A stretch of DNA of 34,355 nucleotides, from NCBI RefSeq assembly GCF_020447205.1, contig NZ_JAJAEL010000011.1, positions 231,298 through 265,652 of the forward strand. Direction: 5' to 3'. Each line of letters opens with the position of its first letter. The stretch's first letter is position 1. The notes beneath the pieces are model-generated. The model was not told the DNA's origin. It saw nothing but the letters and a program-made list of their open reading frames with translations, and searched no databases. Below, piece after piece: positions 1-7,125 of the stretch. Position numbers and translations under genes: made by a program. Source of the DNA: Thalassolituus alkanivorans (GTDB lineage Bacteria; Pseudomonadota; Gammaproteobacteria; Pseudomonadales; Oceanobacteraceae).

Positions 1-55
1 CAATTATGCATTCCTGTTTTTTATATGCGGCTATTATGCACGCTCTTATAAACAA

Positions 56-697
56 TTATTCATGCGCAATCAGGGCATTCTCAGCGCCGAGAATTTCCGC
101 TTTAAAGGTTTCGCTGAACGGCTTGGCGCCAATCCAGATTCCCAGAAACGCATCAAATAAACGTTTGCTGGCAATCACACCGCGCACTTCATTTTTAACG
201 ATAATGCGGGTGCCAACACCGGGAACATATTCGACGTGGGTTTCGTCACCGCTTTTCATGCTGACATCGAACATCTCAATGACTTCGTCAATCGGCGCAC
301 CTAATGCCTCGGCTTCTTCGTTGCTGAGGTTTAATGCATCGTATAAGGCTTTAGCAACACGACGCCCGCTGGCACGCGGCAGCAGCGTGTGGAATACCAT
401 GCGTTTGTAGCCCTCATCATTAATCACGGCCTGTTCAGAGCGTCCCGGGTTCTGCATATACAGCAGGCCCACATACATATCGACTACATAATAATATTTA
501 CGCACCGAGGCGCCATTCAGTGTCATCTGTGGAAACTCACCGGTCGCTTCCAGCACATCGGGGAATTCGGTATCGGCAATGGTCCGCGCCTGAGTCTGTA
601 CTGACAGCATTAATATCAGCACCGAAAAACAGGCCGCAACAGCAATGCGGGGTTGGAAATTAAAAAGGCGGGAAAAAGCAGCTGAGAATATTTTCAT
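56..697 (-). CDS. Exported chalcone isomerase-like domain protein
   Basis: A 213-residue protein with an N-terminal hydrophobic signal segment (about residues 17-37, ending in TQA), so probably periplasmic. The body resembles the bacterial chalcone-isomerase-like fold family: a V-R-K-Y-Y-Y-V-V-D-M-Y-V-G-L-L-Y strand near the start and a G-I-W-I-G-x-K-P-x-S-E-T-F-K ending, both typical of that family. Bacterial members are not thought to make flavonoids; the fold is associated with fatty-acid or small-ligand binding, so no reaction is assigned. The ATG at 697 is preceded by an AAGGAG Shine-Dalgarno at good spacing. The gene stands alone, divergent from the metallophosphatase at 1025. Family call fairly sure, function unknown. 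Confidence 0.75.
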   Translation of the reverse strand: MKIFSAAFSRLFNFQPRIAVAACFSVLILMLSVQTQARTIADTEFPDVLEATGEFPQMTLNGASVRKYYYVVDMYVGLLYMQNPGRSEQAVINDEGYKRMVFHTLLPRASGRRVAKALYDALNLSNEEAEALGAPIDEVIEMFDVSMKSGDETHVEYVPGVGTRIIVKNEVRGVIASKRLFDAFLGIWIGAKPFSETFKAEILGAENALIAHE

Positions 698-1024
698 ACG
701 ACACTCCTTATCATTATTAGCGCCCGATTATGTCCTGTAAGGAAAACCCACAGATCACAACAGGCAACACTGGCAACATCCTTTACCAGCATTTCAGCCC
801 TGCACTCTAACCACTCCGGAGAACGACCGCAAGACCGCACTTGTAAGCCTTTAGCCTGACGGGTATTGGGAGGTTTCCCTTAAATTCTCCTTCTTATTCC
901 TGATAAAAACCGCATTAACTACCAGAAATACGGATTAGCGTGAGCCAAACAGACCCCCACTGTCATCCATTCTCTGCATTACCCATGCTACAACAGCGGG
1001 CAATTGCCTTAACCGGAGAATGAA
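698..1024. other. Intergenic region between divergent genes
   Basis: About 327 bases separate two divergent genes, so it must hold both promoters. I see no open frame with coding character, no strong hairpin and no clear consensus promoter pair. AT-rich stretches occur near 880-945. Nothing firm can be annotated. Confidence 0.4.
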
Positions 1025-2347
1025 ATGACACTGCGACTGCAATACGGCCATAAGAAACTGCGCACTTTTTTACTGGTATCCACTGTTTCTGCACTGCTGG
1101 CGGCCTGTCAGAACAAGCCGATGACAACCACCAATGTGCAGCAAAATCAGCCATTCAACAAAGTACCACTGGCTGATACGCAGCAACCCGTTGCTTTTAT
1201 TGCCTTTGGTGACAGCGGTTACCATTACGATTATCCAAAACAGGCGAGCTTAAATAACCCGCAAACCCGCCAGCAATTCCTGCTCAGTGAACGCGCTGCC
1301 TGGGTAAAGAAGGGTCTGCCACCCGCGGATTTTGTTGCACCGCCAATGCATCGTCTCAGTGGCACAGATTATGTCGTCGAGCACACCGGGCTGAATGCCG
1401 TGGCTGGCGCCATGACACAGTATTGTCAGAGCAATCGCTGTGATTTCTCACTGATGCTCGGCGACAATATTTATCCGGCCGGTGGCGATGGCAGTGAGCG
1501 TGATGAGCAGCGTTTCCTCGATATTCTCGATCTGCCTTTCCGCCAACTGGTCAGCAGCCATGATGATTTCCGTATTTACGGCGTATTGGGCAATCATGAC
1601 TGGCAAACCTCCCGCGCCGGTCGTGATGCACAGATTGCCTGGGCCAGCCGTAACGACAATAAAATGGTCTTACCACAGCCCGGGTTTTATTCTTTTAATC
1701 GCGGTGACGCCGAGTTCTTTGTTATTGATACCAATTTATTGCTGGCCGGAACAACGGTTTTAAAAGACAAGCTCAACCCTGACGGCAGCGAAAAAAAGCA
1801 TAACAGCCTGGAACACTATAATGACTGGCAGAAACCACAGGGACAGGAAAAGCAGCAGTTAGACTGGCTGGAAAATGCCCTGAAGCAGTCTTCAGCACGC
1901 TGGAAAATTGTTGCCGGACATCATCCGCTCTGGTCATCCGGGGGCAGTAAATTTGAAGAGGCCCGCGCCCTGCGCCCGTTATTAATGCCTATGCTTTGCG
2001 AGTTTGCCGATCTTTATCTGGCCGGGCATGAGCATGATCTGGAAGCTCATCAGGATGACTGCCAGCAATATAACAGTGCAAACGGAAAAGAATTAAAACC
2101 ACTGCCAATCATTGTTTCAGGTGCAGCGGCAAAACAGCGGCCAATTCATACTCCGTTTCAGGCATATCAGAAAAAAACCTATGCTGAATATCAGGAGCTG
2201 TGGTTGCAGGGCATGGTCTGGGGATTTGCGCATATCACGCTTGGTGATGATATTCAGGTAAGGATGATCACCACCCCCAGTGATGAAAGTGGTGCCACCA
2301 CAGAACAGGTTATGCTGACCTTTCCACAACGCAGCCAGCAACATTAA
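1025..2347 (+). CDS. Metallophosphoesterase lipoprotein (purple acid phosphatase-like)
   Basis: A 440-residue calcineurin-like phosphoesterase. The N-terminus is a lipoprotein signal with lipobox L-L-A-A-C (Cys28), placing it in the envelope, probably attached to the outer membrane. All metal-binding blocks of the superfamily are present in order: GDSG (Asp63), GDNIYP (about 147), GNHDW (about 189-193), GHHP (about 298) and GHEHD (about 334-338). The GDNxY and GNHDW spellings resemble tartrate-resistant/purple acid phosphatases. It probably removes phosphate from periplasmic phosphomonoesters; the substrate cannot be read from sequence. The ATG at 1025 follows a GGAG. It converges on the 2374-5449 operon, with only 26 bases between stop codons and no obvious terminator. 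Confidence 0.85.
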   Translation: MTLRLQYGHKKLRTFLLVSTVSALLAACQNKPMTTTNVQQNQPFNKVPLADTQQPVAFIAFGDSGYHYDYPKQASLNNPQTRQQFLLSERAAWVKKGLPPADFVAPPMHRLSGTDYVVEHTGLNAVAGAMTQYCQSNRCDFSLMLGDNIYPAGGDGSERDEQRFLDILDLPFRQLVSSHDDFRIYGVLGNHDWQTSRAGRDAQIAWASRNDNKMVLPQPGFYSFNRGDAEFFVIDTNLLLAGTTVLKDKLNPDGSEKKHNSLEHYNDWQKPQGQEKQQLDWLENALKQSSARWKIVAGHHPLWSSGGSKFEEARALRPLLMPMLCEFADLYLAGHEHDLEAHQDDCQQYNSANGKELKPLPIIVSGAAAKQRPIHTPFQAYQKKTYAEYQELWLQGMVWGFAHITLGDDIQVRMITTPSDESGATTEQVMLTFPQRSQQH

Positions 2348-2373
2348 CGGTATTCAATCGGCCGGACTGCGTC

Positions 2374-3015
2374 TTAAAAACGCAGCTCGGCACCGATTAA
2401 TGCGCTGGTTTTATCGTCGTAATTATGAATAAACAGATTGAGTGTGTCATAGCCAACATGCAGCTGGCTGGCAAAACCTTCGCTGCCACCGCCAACGGCA
2501 GCGCCAACGCGGTAACGGCTGAGCGACTGTACGGCAATGCTGCGGTATTCTCCGGATAACGTATCCAGTTTATCGGCCACTGAAATCAGATTCGTGTTCA
2601 GCGCCTGGCATTGTTTAACCTGATCCTGATACTGAGTACTCAGCTGGCTATAACGGTCGCCCAGCTGCGTCTGATCCGCCACCAGTATGCGGTATTTTTC
2701 CAGCTGCTGGGTCAGGTCAGCATTCTGCTGCTGTAGTGCAGCAATATCGGCACTGGCTTTACGGCTGTCGTCCTGATTTTTCTGCAACAACTCAGTGTAA
2801 TTAACACAGCCGGTAATGTTCTGAGTTTGCTGTACCTTGTCGGCAGGCAGCAGATAAACAACCTGACCATTGATGGTCTGCTGACTGAGATTTGCCGGTG
2901 TGATCAGCATTTCACAGGTAGTCTCTTCTGCCTGTACACTTTGCCCGGCAAAAACAGCGAGAACGCTGCTCAGTAAAGCCATCCTTGTTAAAAGCATCCT
3001 TGTTAAAACCAGCAT
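2374..3015 (-). CDS. Exported coiled-coil protein, last gene of the amidase operon
   Basis: A 213-residue protein I do not recognise. It has a signal peptide (residues 1 to about 29, ending SVQA), a short Cys-containing region (Cys34, Cys68), then about 80 residues of Gln/Leu-rich coiled coil. The C-terminal 45 residues are glycine-rich with alternating hydrophobics, ending in L-R-F, which could form beta hairpins or a short outer-membrane-associated segment. A GGAGG lies just upstream of the ATG at 3015. The signal region contains a 15-base in-frame tandem duplication (2980-2993 and 2995-3008) that gives L-T-R-M twice, so later starts at 2997 or 2979 remain possible. It sits 10 bases after the third operon gene. 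Inferred periplasmic or envelope-spanning partner of the other three proteins. Confidence 0.7.
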   Translation of the reverse strand: MLVLTRMLLTRMALLSSVLAVFAGQSVQAEETTCEMLITPANLSQQTINGQVVYLLPADKVQQTQNITGCVNYTELLQKNQDDSRKASADIAALQQQNADLTQQLEKYRILVADQTQLGDRYSQLSTQYQDQVKQCQALNTNLISVADKLDTLSGEYRSIAVQSLSRYRVGAAVGGGSEGFASQLHVGYDTLNLFIHNYDDKTSALIGAELRF

Positions 3016-3025
3016 ATAGCCTCCG

Positions 3026-3517
3026 TCAGAGTTGTGAGGTTGCTTCCAGTTGTTTCAGTTTGGCCAGCGCATCCAGCACGCGCTGGTTTTCGTCCTGCAA
3101 TGCATTGCGCTGCTCAGCGTGGTTGTTAACCTGACGGTTAATGTCTTCCTGCTGTTGCTGCAATGCCGCATCGCCACTGGCAAGATCCTGCTGGCGCTGC
3201 AATAACGCCTGACGTTGCTGCTCAAGTTCAGCCGATTGTTTTTCCAGCTCCTGATTACGCTGCTTCAGTTGCTCGCTGGCGTCTTTTAATCCGCTCAGCT
3301 GCTCCTGCAGGGCAGAACGTTCACTATCCAGTTTTTTTAATTTTTCCCGTGCTCGCGCTACCTGCCAAAGGTTCATCAGCAGCAAAGCAGCGCCACCGGT
3401 AAAAACATACCAACGCACACTTTTCGGCAGCATCAGGCAAGCGCCGAGCAATAATACAAAGCCAATTACGGTATCCAGATGTTCGGCGAGCCATAAACCA
3501 ATATGCAGCTTGTCCAT
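3026..3517 (-). CDS. Inner-membrane coiled-coil protein, third gene of the amidase operon
   Basis: A 163-residue protein with two predicted membrane helices (about residues 14-30 and 36-54) separated by a short Pro-Lys-Ser-Val-Arg turn. An almost uninterrupted charged, Gln-rich coiled coil follows (about 56-157). The short hairpin and the basic residues after helix 2 suggest a cytoplasmic coiled coil, an inference from the positive-inside rule. An AAGGAG lies seven bases before the ATG at 3517, only 2 bases after the preceding gene's stop, so translation is probably coupled. I do not recognise a family; coiled-coil composition makes chance similarity to unrelated proteins likely. Confidence 0.7.
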   Translation of the reverse strand: MDKLHIGLWLAEHLDTVIGFVLLLGACLMLPKSVRWYVFTGGAALLLMNLWQVARAREKLKKLDSERSALQEQLSGLKDASEQLKQRNQELEKQSAELEQQRQALLQRQQDLASGDAALQQQQEDINRQVNNHAEQRNALQDENQRVLDALAKLKQLEATSQL

Positions 3518-3519
3518 GT

Positions 3520-4083
3520 TCAGGCTCCTTTATCCGTGCGGTTTTTACGGGATTTTTCCAGTGCTTCAATAATTTTATGCAGCGGACCACTGCCCAGACC
3601 AATAGCAATACCGGTCAGACATTCTCCCAGCCAGCCGGGGATATAACGGCTGGAAAAATAGCCGTCATAGGCCGCACCGCCGATCTGGCTGTTCAGCTGT
3701 TCGATTAAGGCAAATAAATTAATGCCCAACAGCAGCGCCAGTAATATACCGATAATAATGGCCAGAATTTTACTGACGGCTTTAATCGTCAGCGAGCGCA
3801 GCGTCGCCGCCGATAAAGCTTCCACACCTTCCAGCCCCGGATAATCGGTGCGTAAGTAATCGTTGACCGCTTTGCTCACTTCCGCCTGAACACGTCCCGC
3901 CTGACGCAGACCATCCAGTTGTTCACTGAGACGTTGCGCCGTGCGGTTCCAGTAACTCTGATAGCCCAGCCGTACTTCAAAAAAATCGTACAGGGCTTTC
4001 AGAATTTCCAGCAGGCGCTCCAGTAATAAGGAGAAAAATAACGCACTGCAAAGCATAATTAATGCGGAATCAAAGCTGTCCAT
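3520..4083 (-). CDS. Membrane protein paralogous to the amidase's membrane domain
   Basis: A 187-residue protein with three predicted membrane segments (about 6-26, 104-128, 149-166) and a helical region (27-100) between the first two. It matches the N-terminal 200 residues of the next-door amidase in layout and motifs. After helix 1 both carry L-E-R/V-E-R followed by E-I-L-K, and in the last helix both carry a glycine-rich G-x-G-S-x-P-x-H motif (GLGSGPLH at 162-169 here). The C-terminal tail is strongly basic (KSRKNR), suggesting a cytoplasmic end. A GGAGGT precedes the ATG at 4083, which lies 14 bases inside the end of the amidase gene. Function unknown; probably pairs with the amidase in the membrane. 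Confidence 0.75.
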   Translation of the reverse strand: MDSFDSALIMLCSALFFSLLLERLLEILKALYDFFEVRLGYQSYWNRTAQRLSEQLDGLRQAGRVQAEVSKAVNDYLRTDYPGLEGVEALSAATLRSLTIKAVSKILAIIIGILLALLLGINLFALIEQLNSQIGGAAYDGYFSSRYIPGWLGECLTGIAIGLGSGPLHKIIEALEKSRKNRTDKGA

Positions 4084-5449
4084 GCTGACCTCCTGCGCTG
4101 GTTGTGCTCAGGGCATAAATATAGGGTTTCTGGCGGAATGCCTGCAGCCCGGCCTGAGCTGTGGCGGATGTTTGCCAGGCGCTGCAATAGGCATCGGTAC
4201 GGCTGAGTAATTCGGCAAAAGGAAACTGATTTCCCGGACACACGGTGTCAGCGCCTGCCAGTGCACGGTGCGGTACTACTGCCTGTGTCAGCACGTCGGA
4301 CATCTGCGGATACAGATTCAGCCACAGGGCTATCACCCGGGCTCCGGCATCCAGCTGCGCAGCAGTCGGTTTCAGCGCTCCATAGCGGCCATCGCTGTTG
4401 GCAAAGCGGTCATGTTCCTGATTATGAAAATTGCCATGAAAGGCAATGCCCAGCGTGCGGTCATTGTGACCCTTCGCATGATTACCCATACGGTCCCAGC
4501 GACAGAACGGGCGGATACTGCCATCAGGCATAATCACGCAGTGATAACCGGTAAGCCATTTTTTCTGCCCGATAAATTCATCCACAATGGCATTAAAACC
4601 CAACGCCGAATTCATTGCCGTGTGGTGCACAACAATCTGCTCCGGATCACCACTGCGGCGGTGAACCTGTTCCAGACTCTGCGGATTAACGCCGCCGGCA
4701 TAGTGAATATCCGGGCCGGCTAAAAGGCTGCCGCCACGATCATCGTTAGTCGCTGCGGCAACTTCCGGCGCCTGCGGTACAGGCTGGCAGTGTGCTTCTT
4801 CACCCGGATCAACCACCTGTTGCAGCGCCTGCTTCTCACTGTCGGTTAAGCGGCGGGTGGTTAAAAACAGCAGCAGCACATGCACCGGCTGACTGCCACC
4901 ACCAATCAATAAACCCGACAACAGAGTGTCCAGCGATTGCAGCATAATTGCGTGCCAATTGCCCTGCCCCCACAGCGTTGGAATATCTGTTACGGTTTGT
5001 CCGGTAAACATCGCTAATAAATGCAGATCAAAAATACCGGCGAGAATAATGCCCAACCCCAAAGGGGCCAGGCGCATAAATAAATTAAGCGCAGCACTTT
5101 CTGTGGAGATAGCAGGAATAGGAACGACGCTGATGGCCGTATGCTGTTCAAAAGAAGCGGTGTCGTTGTCTGTTCCGGCAGCGGAACTTTCTGCAGAGGC
5201 GGCAGCCGCTTTCAAGACCGCAACGTCGGGCGCATGGCCGGCCTGTAAATGCTGCTGAATGGCTGCGGCCTGTTGCTGCGCTGTTTTCAGCGCTGCCAGT
5301 CTGGCCGCTTCAGCATCACGTTCAAGAAAGAATTTGTTGGCGCGCTCTTTTACGTGCTTGAGAATTTCGGTAAACCGTTCGACCAGTAAGGCAGCACCGG
5401 CGGCTACCGTCAGGCCATTGATGAGCAATTCCAGAGGTACGGCTTGCAT
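4070..5449 (-). CDS. Membrane-anchored PGRP-type N-acetylmuramoyl-L-alanine amidase
   Basis: A 459-residue two-part protein. Residues 1-200 form a membrane module with helices at about 8-26, 124-148 and 168-196 and the motif GGGSQPVH (183-190). Residues 268-415 are an amidase_2/PGRP domain: IVVHHT (zinc ligand His275), Y-H-C-V-I-x-P-D-G (302-310), a G-N-H-x-K-G block followed by G-I-A-F-H-G-N-F (322-341), His394 and T-V-C-P-G (Cys404). The zinc triad His/His/Cys and the Thr two before Cys match catalytically active PGRPs, so muramyl amide cleavage is expected. I chose the ATG at 5449 because GGGAGG lies just upstream; the frame stays open further upstream but without a better start. First gene of a four-gene operon. 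The membrane anchor is unusual for this enzyme class. Confidence 0.8.
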   Translation of the reverse strand: MQAVPLELLINGLTVAAGAALLVERFTEILKHVKERANKFFLERDAEAARLAALKTAQQQAAAIQQHLQAGHAPDVAVLKAAAASAESSAAGTDNDTASFEQHTAISVVPIPAISTESAALNLFMRLAPLGLGIILAGIFDLHLLAMFTGQTVTDIPTLWGQGNWHAIMLQSLDTLLSGLLIGGGSQPVHVLLLFLTTRRLTDSEKQALQQVVDPGEEAHCQPVPQAPEVAAATNDDRGGSLLAGPDIHYAGGVNPQSLEQVHRRSGDPEQIVVHHTAMNSALGFNAIVDEFIGQKKWLTGYHCVIMPDGSIRPFCRWDRMGNHAKGHNDRTLGIAFHGNFHNQEHDRFANSDGRYGALKPTAAQLDAGARVIALWLNLYPQMSDVLTQAVVPHRALAGADTVCPGNQFPFAELLSRTDAYCSAWQTSATAQAGLQAFRQKPYIYALSTTSAGGQHGQL

Positions 5450-5481
5450 ACATCCTCCCTGTGTATGAGATCGTTGCCGAC

Positions 5482-5510
5482 AAGATACCCTTTTCGCGCC
5501 TGTTGACCAA
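5482..5510 (-). promoter_or_regulatory. Candidate sigma-70 promoter of the amidase operon
   Basis: Read on the minus strand, TTGGTC (5505-5510) and TATCTT (5482-5487) are separated by 17 bases and lie about 33 bases upstream of the chosen amidase start at 5449. This supports both the start and a separate transcription unit downstream of the decarboxylase terminator. Consensus match only. Confidence 0.4.
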
Positions 5511-5531
5511 CCGCCACCACGCGAAGAGCAT

Positions 5532-5568
5532 AAAAAAACCGCCGGCAGGTTACCCCGCAGACGGTTTA
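5532..5568 (-). terminator. Rho-independent terminator of the decarboxylase gene
   Basis: On the minus strand AAACCG pairs with CGGTTT, extended inward by a GC-rich stem with one mismatch around a GTAA loop, and is followed by seven T. It lies just after the decarboxylase stop at 5589 and before the amidase operon promoter. Confidence 0.8.
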
Positions 5569-5588
5569 TATAGCAGACCGGAGCCTGC

Positions 5589-6752
5589 TCAGATGCAGAA
5601 AGAAGCCAGCGGTGGGAAGCCGTTGAATTCCACAGCACTGTATGTAGTGGTGTAAGCACCGGTTGAGAACCAGTACAGACGATCACCGGATGCCAGATTC
5701 AATGGCAGCTCATATTTGTAGTCTTCGTACAGAATATCGGCGCTGTCACAGGTCGGGCCAGCCAGAACCACTTCTTCGAGTTCGCCTTTTTTCTCCACAA
5801 ACAGCGGATACTTGATGGACTCGTCCATGGTTTCGATCAGGCCACCGAATTTACCCACATCGGTAAATACCCAGCGGTGCAGACCGTAACGGTCTTTACG
5901 GCTGACCAGCACCACTTCGCTGACCAGAATACCGGCGTTGGCGACCAGCGAGCGACCTGGTTCCAGAATGATTTCCGGCAGTTCGTCACCGAAATCCTCA
6001 TGCAGGAAACGGGTAATTTCTTCTGCATAGGTTTTCAGATCGTTGGTACGGCTGATGTAGTTAGCCGGGAAGCCACCACCCAGGTTAATCATTTTCAGTT
6101 CGATGCCGTCTTCTTCTTTCAGACGCTCGAAAATTACCTTCACTTTGGCAATCGCCGAGTCCCAGGCACCGATATCACGCTGCTGAGAACCTACGTGGAA
6201 AGAAATACCGTAAGGCACCAGACCCAGATCACGCGCCAGCAGGCACAGGTCCATCGCCATATCGGTCTGACAACCGAATTTACGCGACAGTGGCCAGTCG
6301 GCAGTTTGCGAACCTTCAGTCAGAATACGCACAAATACACGCGCACCCGGCGCCGCTTTGGCGATATTGCGCAGGTCGGCTTCTGAGTCGGTAGCAAACA
6401 GGTTCACACCCTTCTCATAGAAGTAGCGGATATCCCGGGCTTTCTTGATCGTGTTGCCATAGCTTACACGGTCACCTGTCACACCCTGTGCCAGAACTTT
6501 ATCCAGCTCGTAGCGTGAAGCTACGTCAAAACAACAGCCACGGTCACGCAGAATGCCCAGCAGTTCAGGCATCGGGTTGGCTTTAATGGCGTAGTAAGTT
6601 TTCGCATAAGGAAAACTGCTGATCAGTTCATCAAGCTGACGCTCAAAAATACGTTTATCGACAACAAGACAAGGAGTTTCCTGTTTGTCGGCAAATTCTT
6701 TCAGGCGAGCAAAGCTCTCGGCATCGTAGTAGTCTTCAGGTTGAACAACCAT
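5589..6752 (-). CDS. speC: PLP-dependent ornithine (or lysine/ornithine) decarboxylase, fold type III
   Basis: A 387-residue alanine-racemase-fold decarboxylase, the same length as the Pseudomonas SpeC type. It converts ornithine to putrescine in the cytoplasm, with lysine to cadaverine possible in some relatives. Visible active-site elements are the PLP lysine in Y-A-I-K-A-N-P (Lys57), H-V-G-S-Q (His186), the phosphate-binding G-G-G-F (225-228), E-P-G-R (264-267) and the cross-subunit C-D-S-A-D (Cys335). Compared with diaminopimelate decarboxylase it is short and has the ornithine-decarboxylase spelling G-P-T-C-D. An AAGGAGGT precedes the ATG at 6752. The leader carries a terminator-like hairpin (6792-6827), suggesting attenuation. 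Enzyme family is sure; ornithine versus lysine preference is not. Confidence 0.9.
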   Translation of the reverse strand: MVVQPEDYYDAESFARLKEFADKQETPCLVVDKRIFERQLDELISSFPYAKTYYAIKANPMPELLGILRDRGCCFDVASRYELDKVLAQGVTGDRVSYGNTIKKARDIRYFYEKGVNLFATDSEADLRNIAKAAPGARVFVRILTEGSQTADWPLSRKFGCQTDMAMDLCLLARDLGLVPYGISFHVGSQQRDIGAWDSAIAKVKVIFERLKEEDGIELKMINLGGGFPANYISRTNDLKTYAEEITRFLHEDFGDELPEIILEPGRSLVANAGILVSEVVLVSRKDRYGLHRWVFTDVGKFGGLIETMDESIKYPLFVEKKGELEEVVLAGPTCDSADILYEDYKYELPLNLASGDRLYWFSTGAYTTTYSAVEFNGFPPLASFCI

Positions 6753-6791
6753 TGGGCTCGCTACCTCCTTATCCGGGTAGTGATGTGAATG

Positions 6792-6827
6792 AAAAAAAGT
6801 CGCGCAAAGATAGGCTTATCTGCGCGG
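6792..6827 (-). terminator. Terminator-like hairpin in the decarboxylase leader (possible attenuator)
   Basis: On the minus strand CGCGCAGATA pairs with TATCTTTGCGCG (two-base bulge, loop AGCC) and is followed directly by seven T. It ends about 40 bases before the start codon at 6752, so it lies between any upstream promoter and the gene. A weak promoter-like pair (TTAGGA, 16 bases, TACTAC) sits just upstream. It may attenuate polyamine-enzyme expression or end a short leader RNA. Confidence 0.55.
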
Positions 6828-7125
6828 TAGTACAGTGATTTTTCTTTGTCCTAACGATCACATTCTCAAATCGTAACACGTCTGGCGATCAGAATCTTTG
6901 CTCAAAGGGATGCAAATTCACAGCAATCCGCCAGCAATGCGCCTGAATCGTCCTGACAAAGCGCTACAGCCGCGTTAGCACTCCGGCAGAGTAAAACACC
7001 GGGTTTACACCAGCAACCTCTCTCAGCGCGTTATTCCGTCGCCCGAACAGTGAAATCAATTTTCAGCGCTTACATTCATAAGCCTGCTCCGCTAAGGTGT
7101 CGGGCTGTTTCACTCCTGCCTTTAT
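6828..7125. other. Divergent intergenic region between decarboxylase and ABC exporter
   Basis: About 300 bases beyond the leader hairpin contain no plausible gene. The region should carry the decarboxylase promoter (minus) and the exporter promoter (plus), but I see no strong consensus on the plus strand. Confidence 0.4.

Noticed and set aside
4070-5449. Phage lysis cassette (endolysin, holin, spanin)
   Set aside because: The order and the small membrane and coiled-coil proteins are suggestive, but there are no phage structural or regulatory genes nearby, the amidase is itself membrane-anchored, and no spanin lipoprotein is present. Kept only as an alternative.
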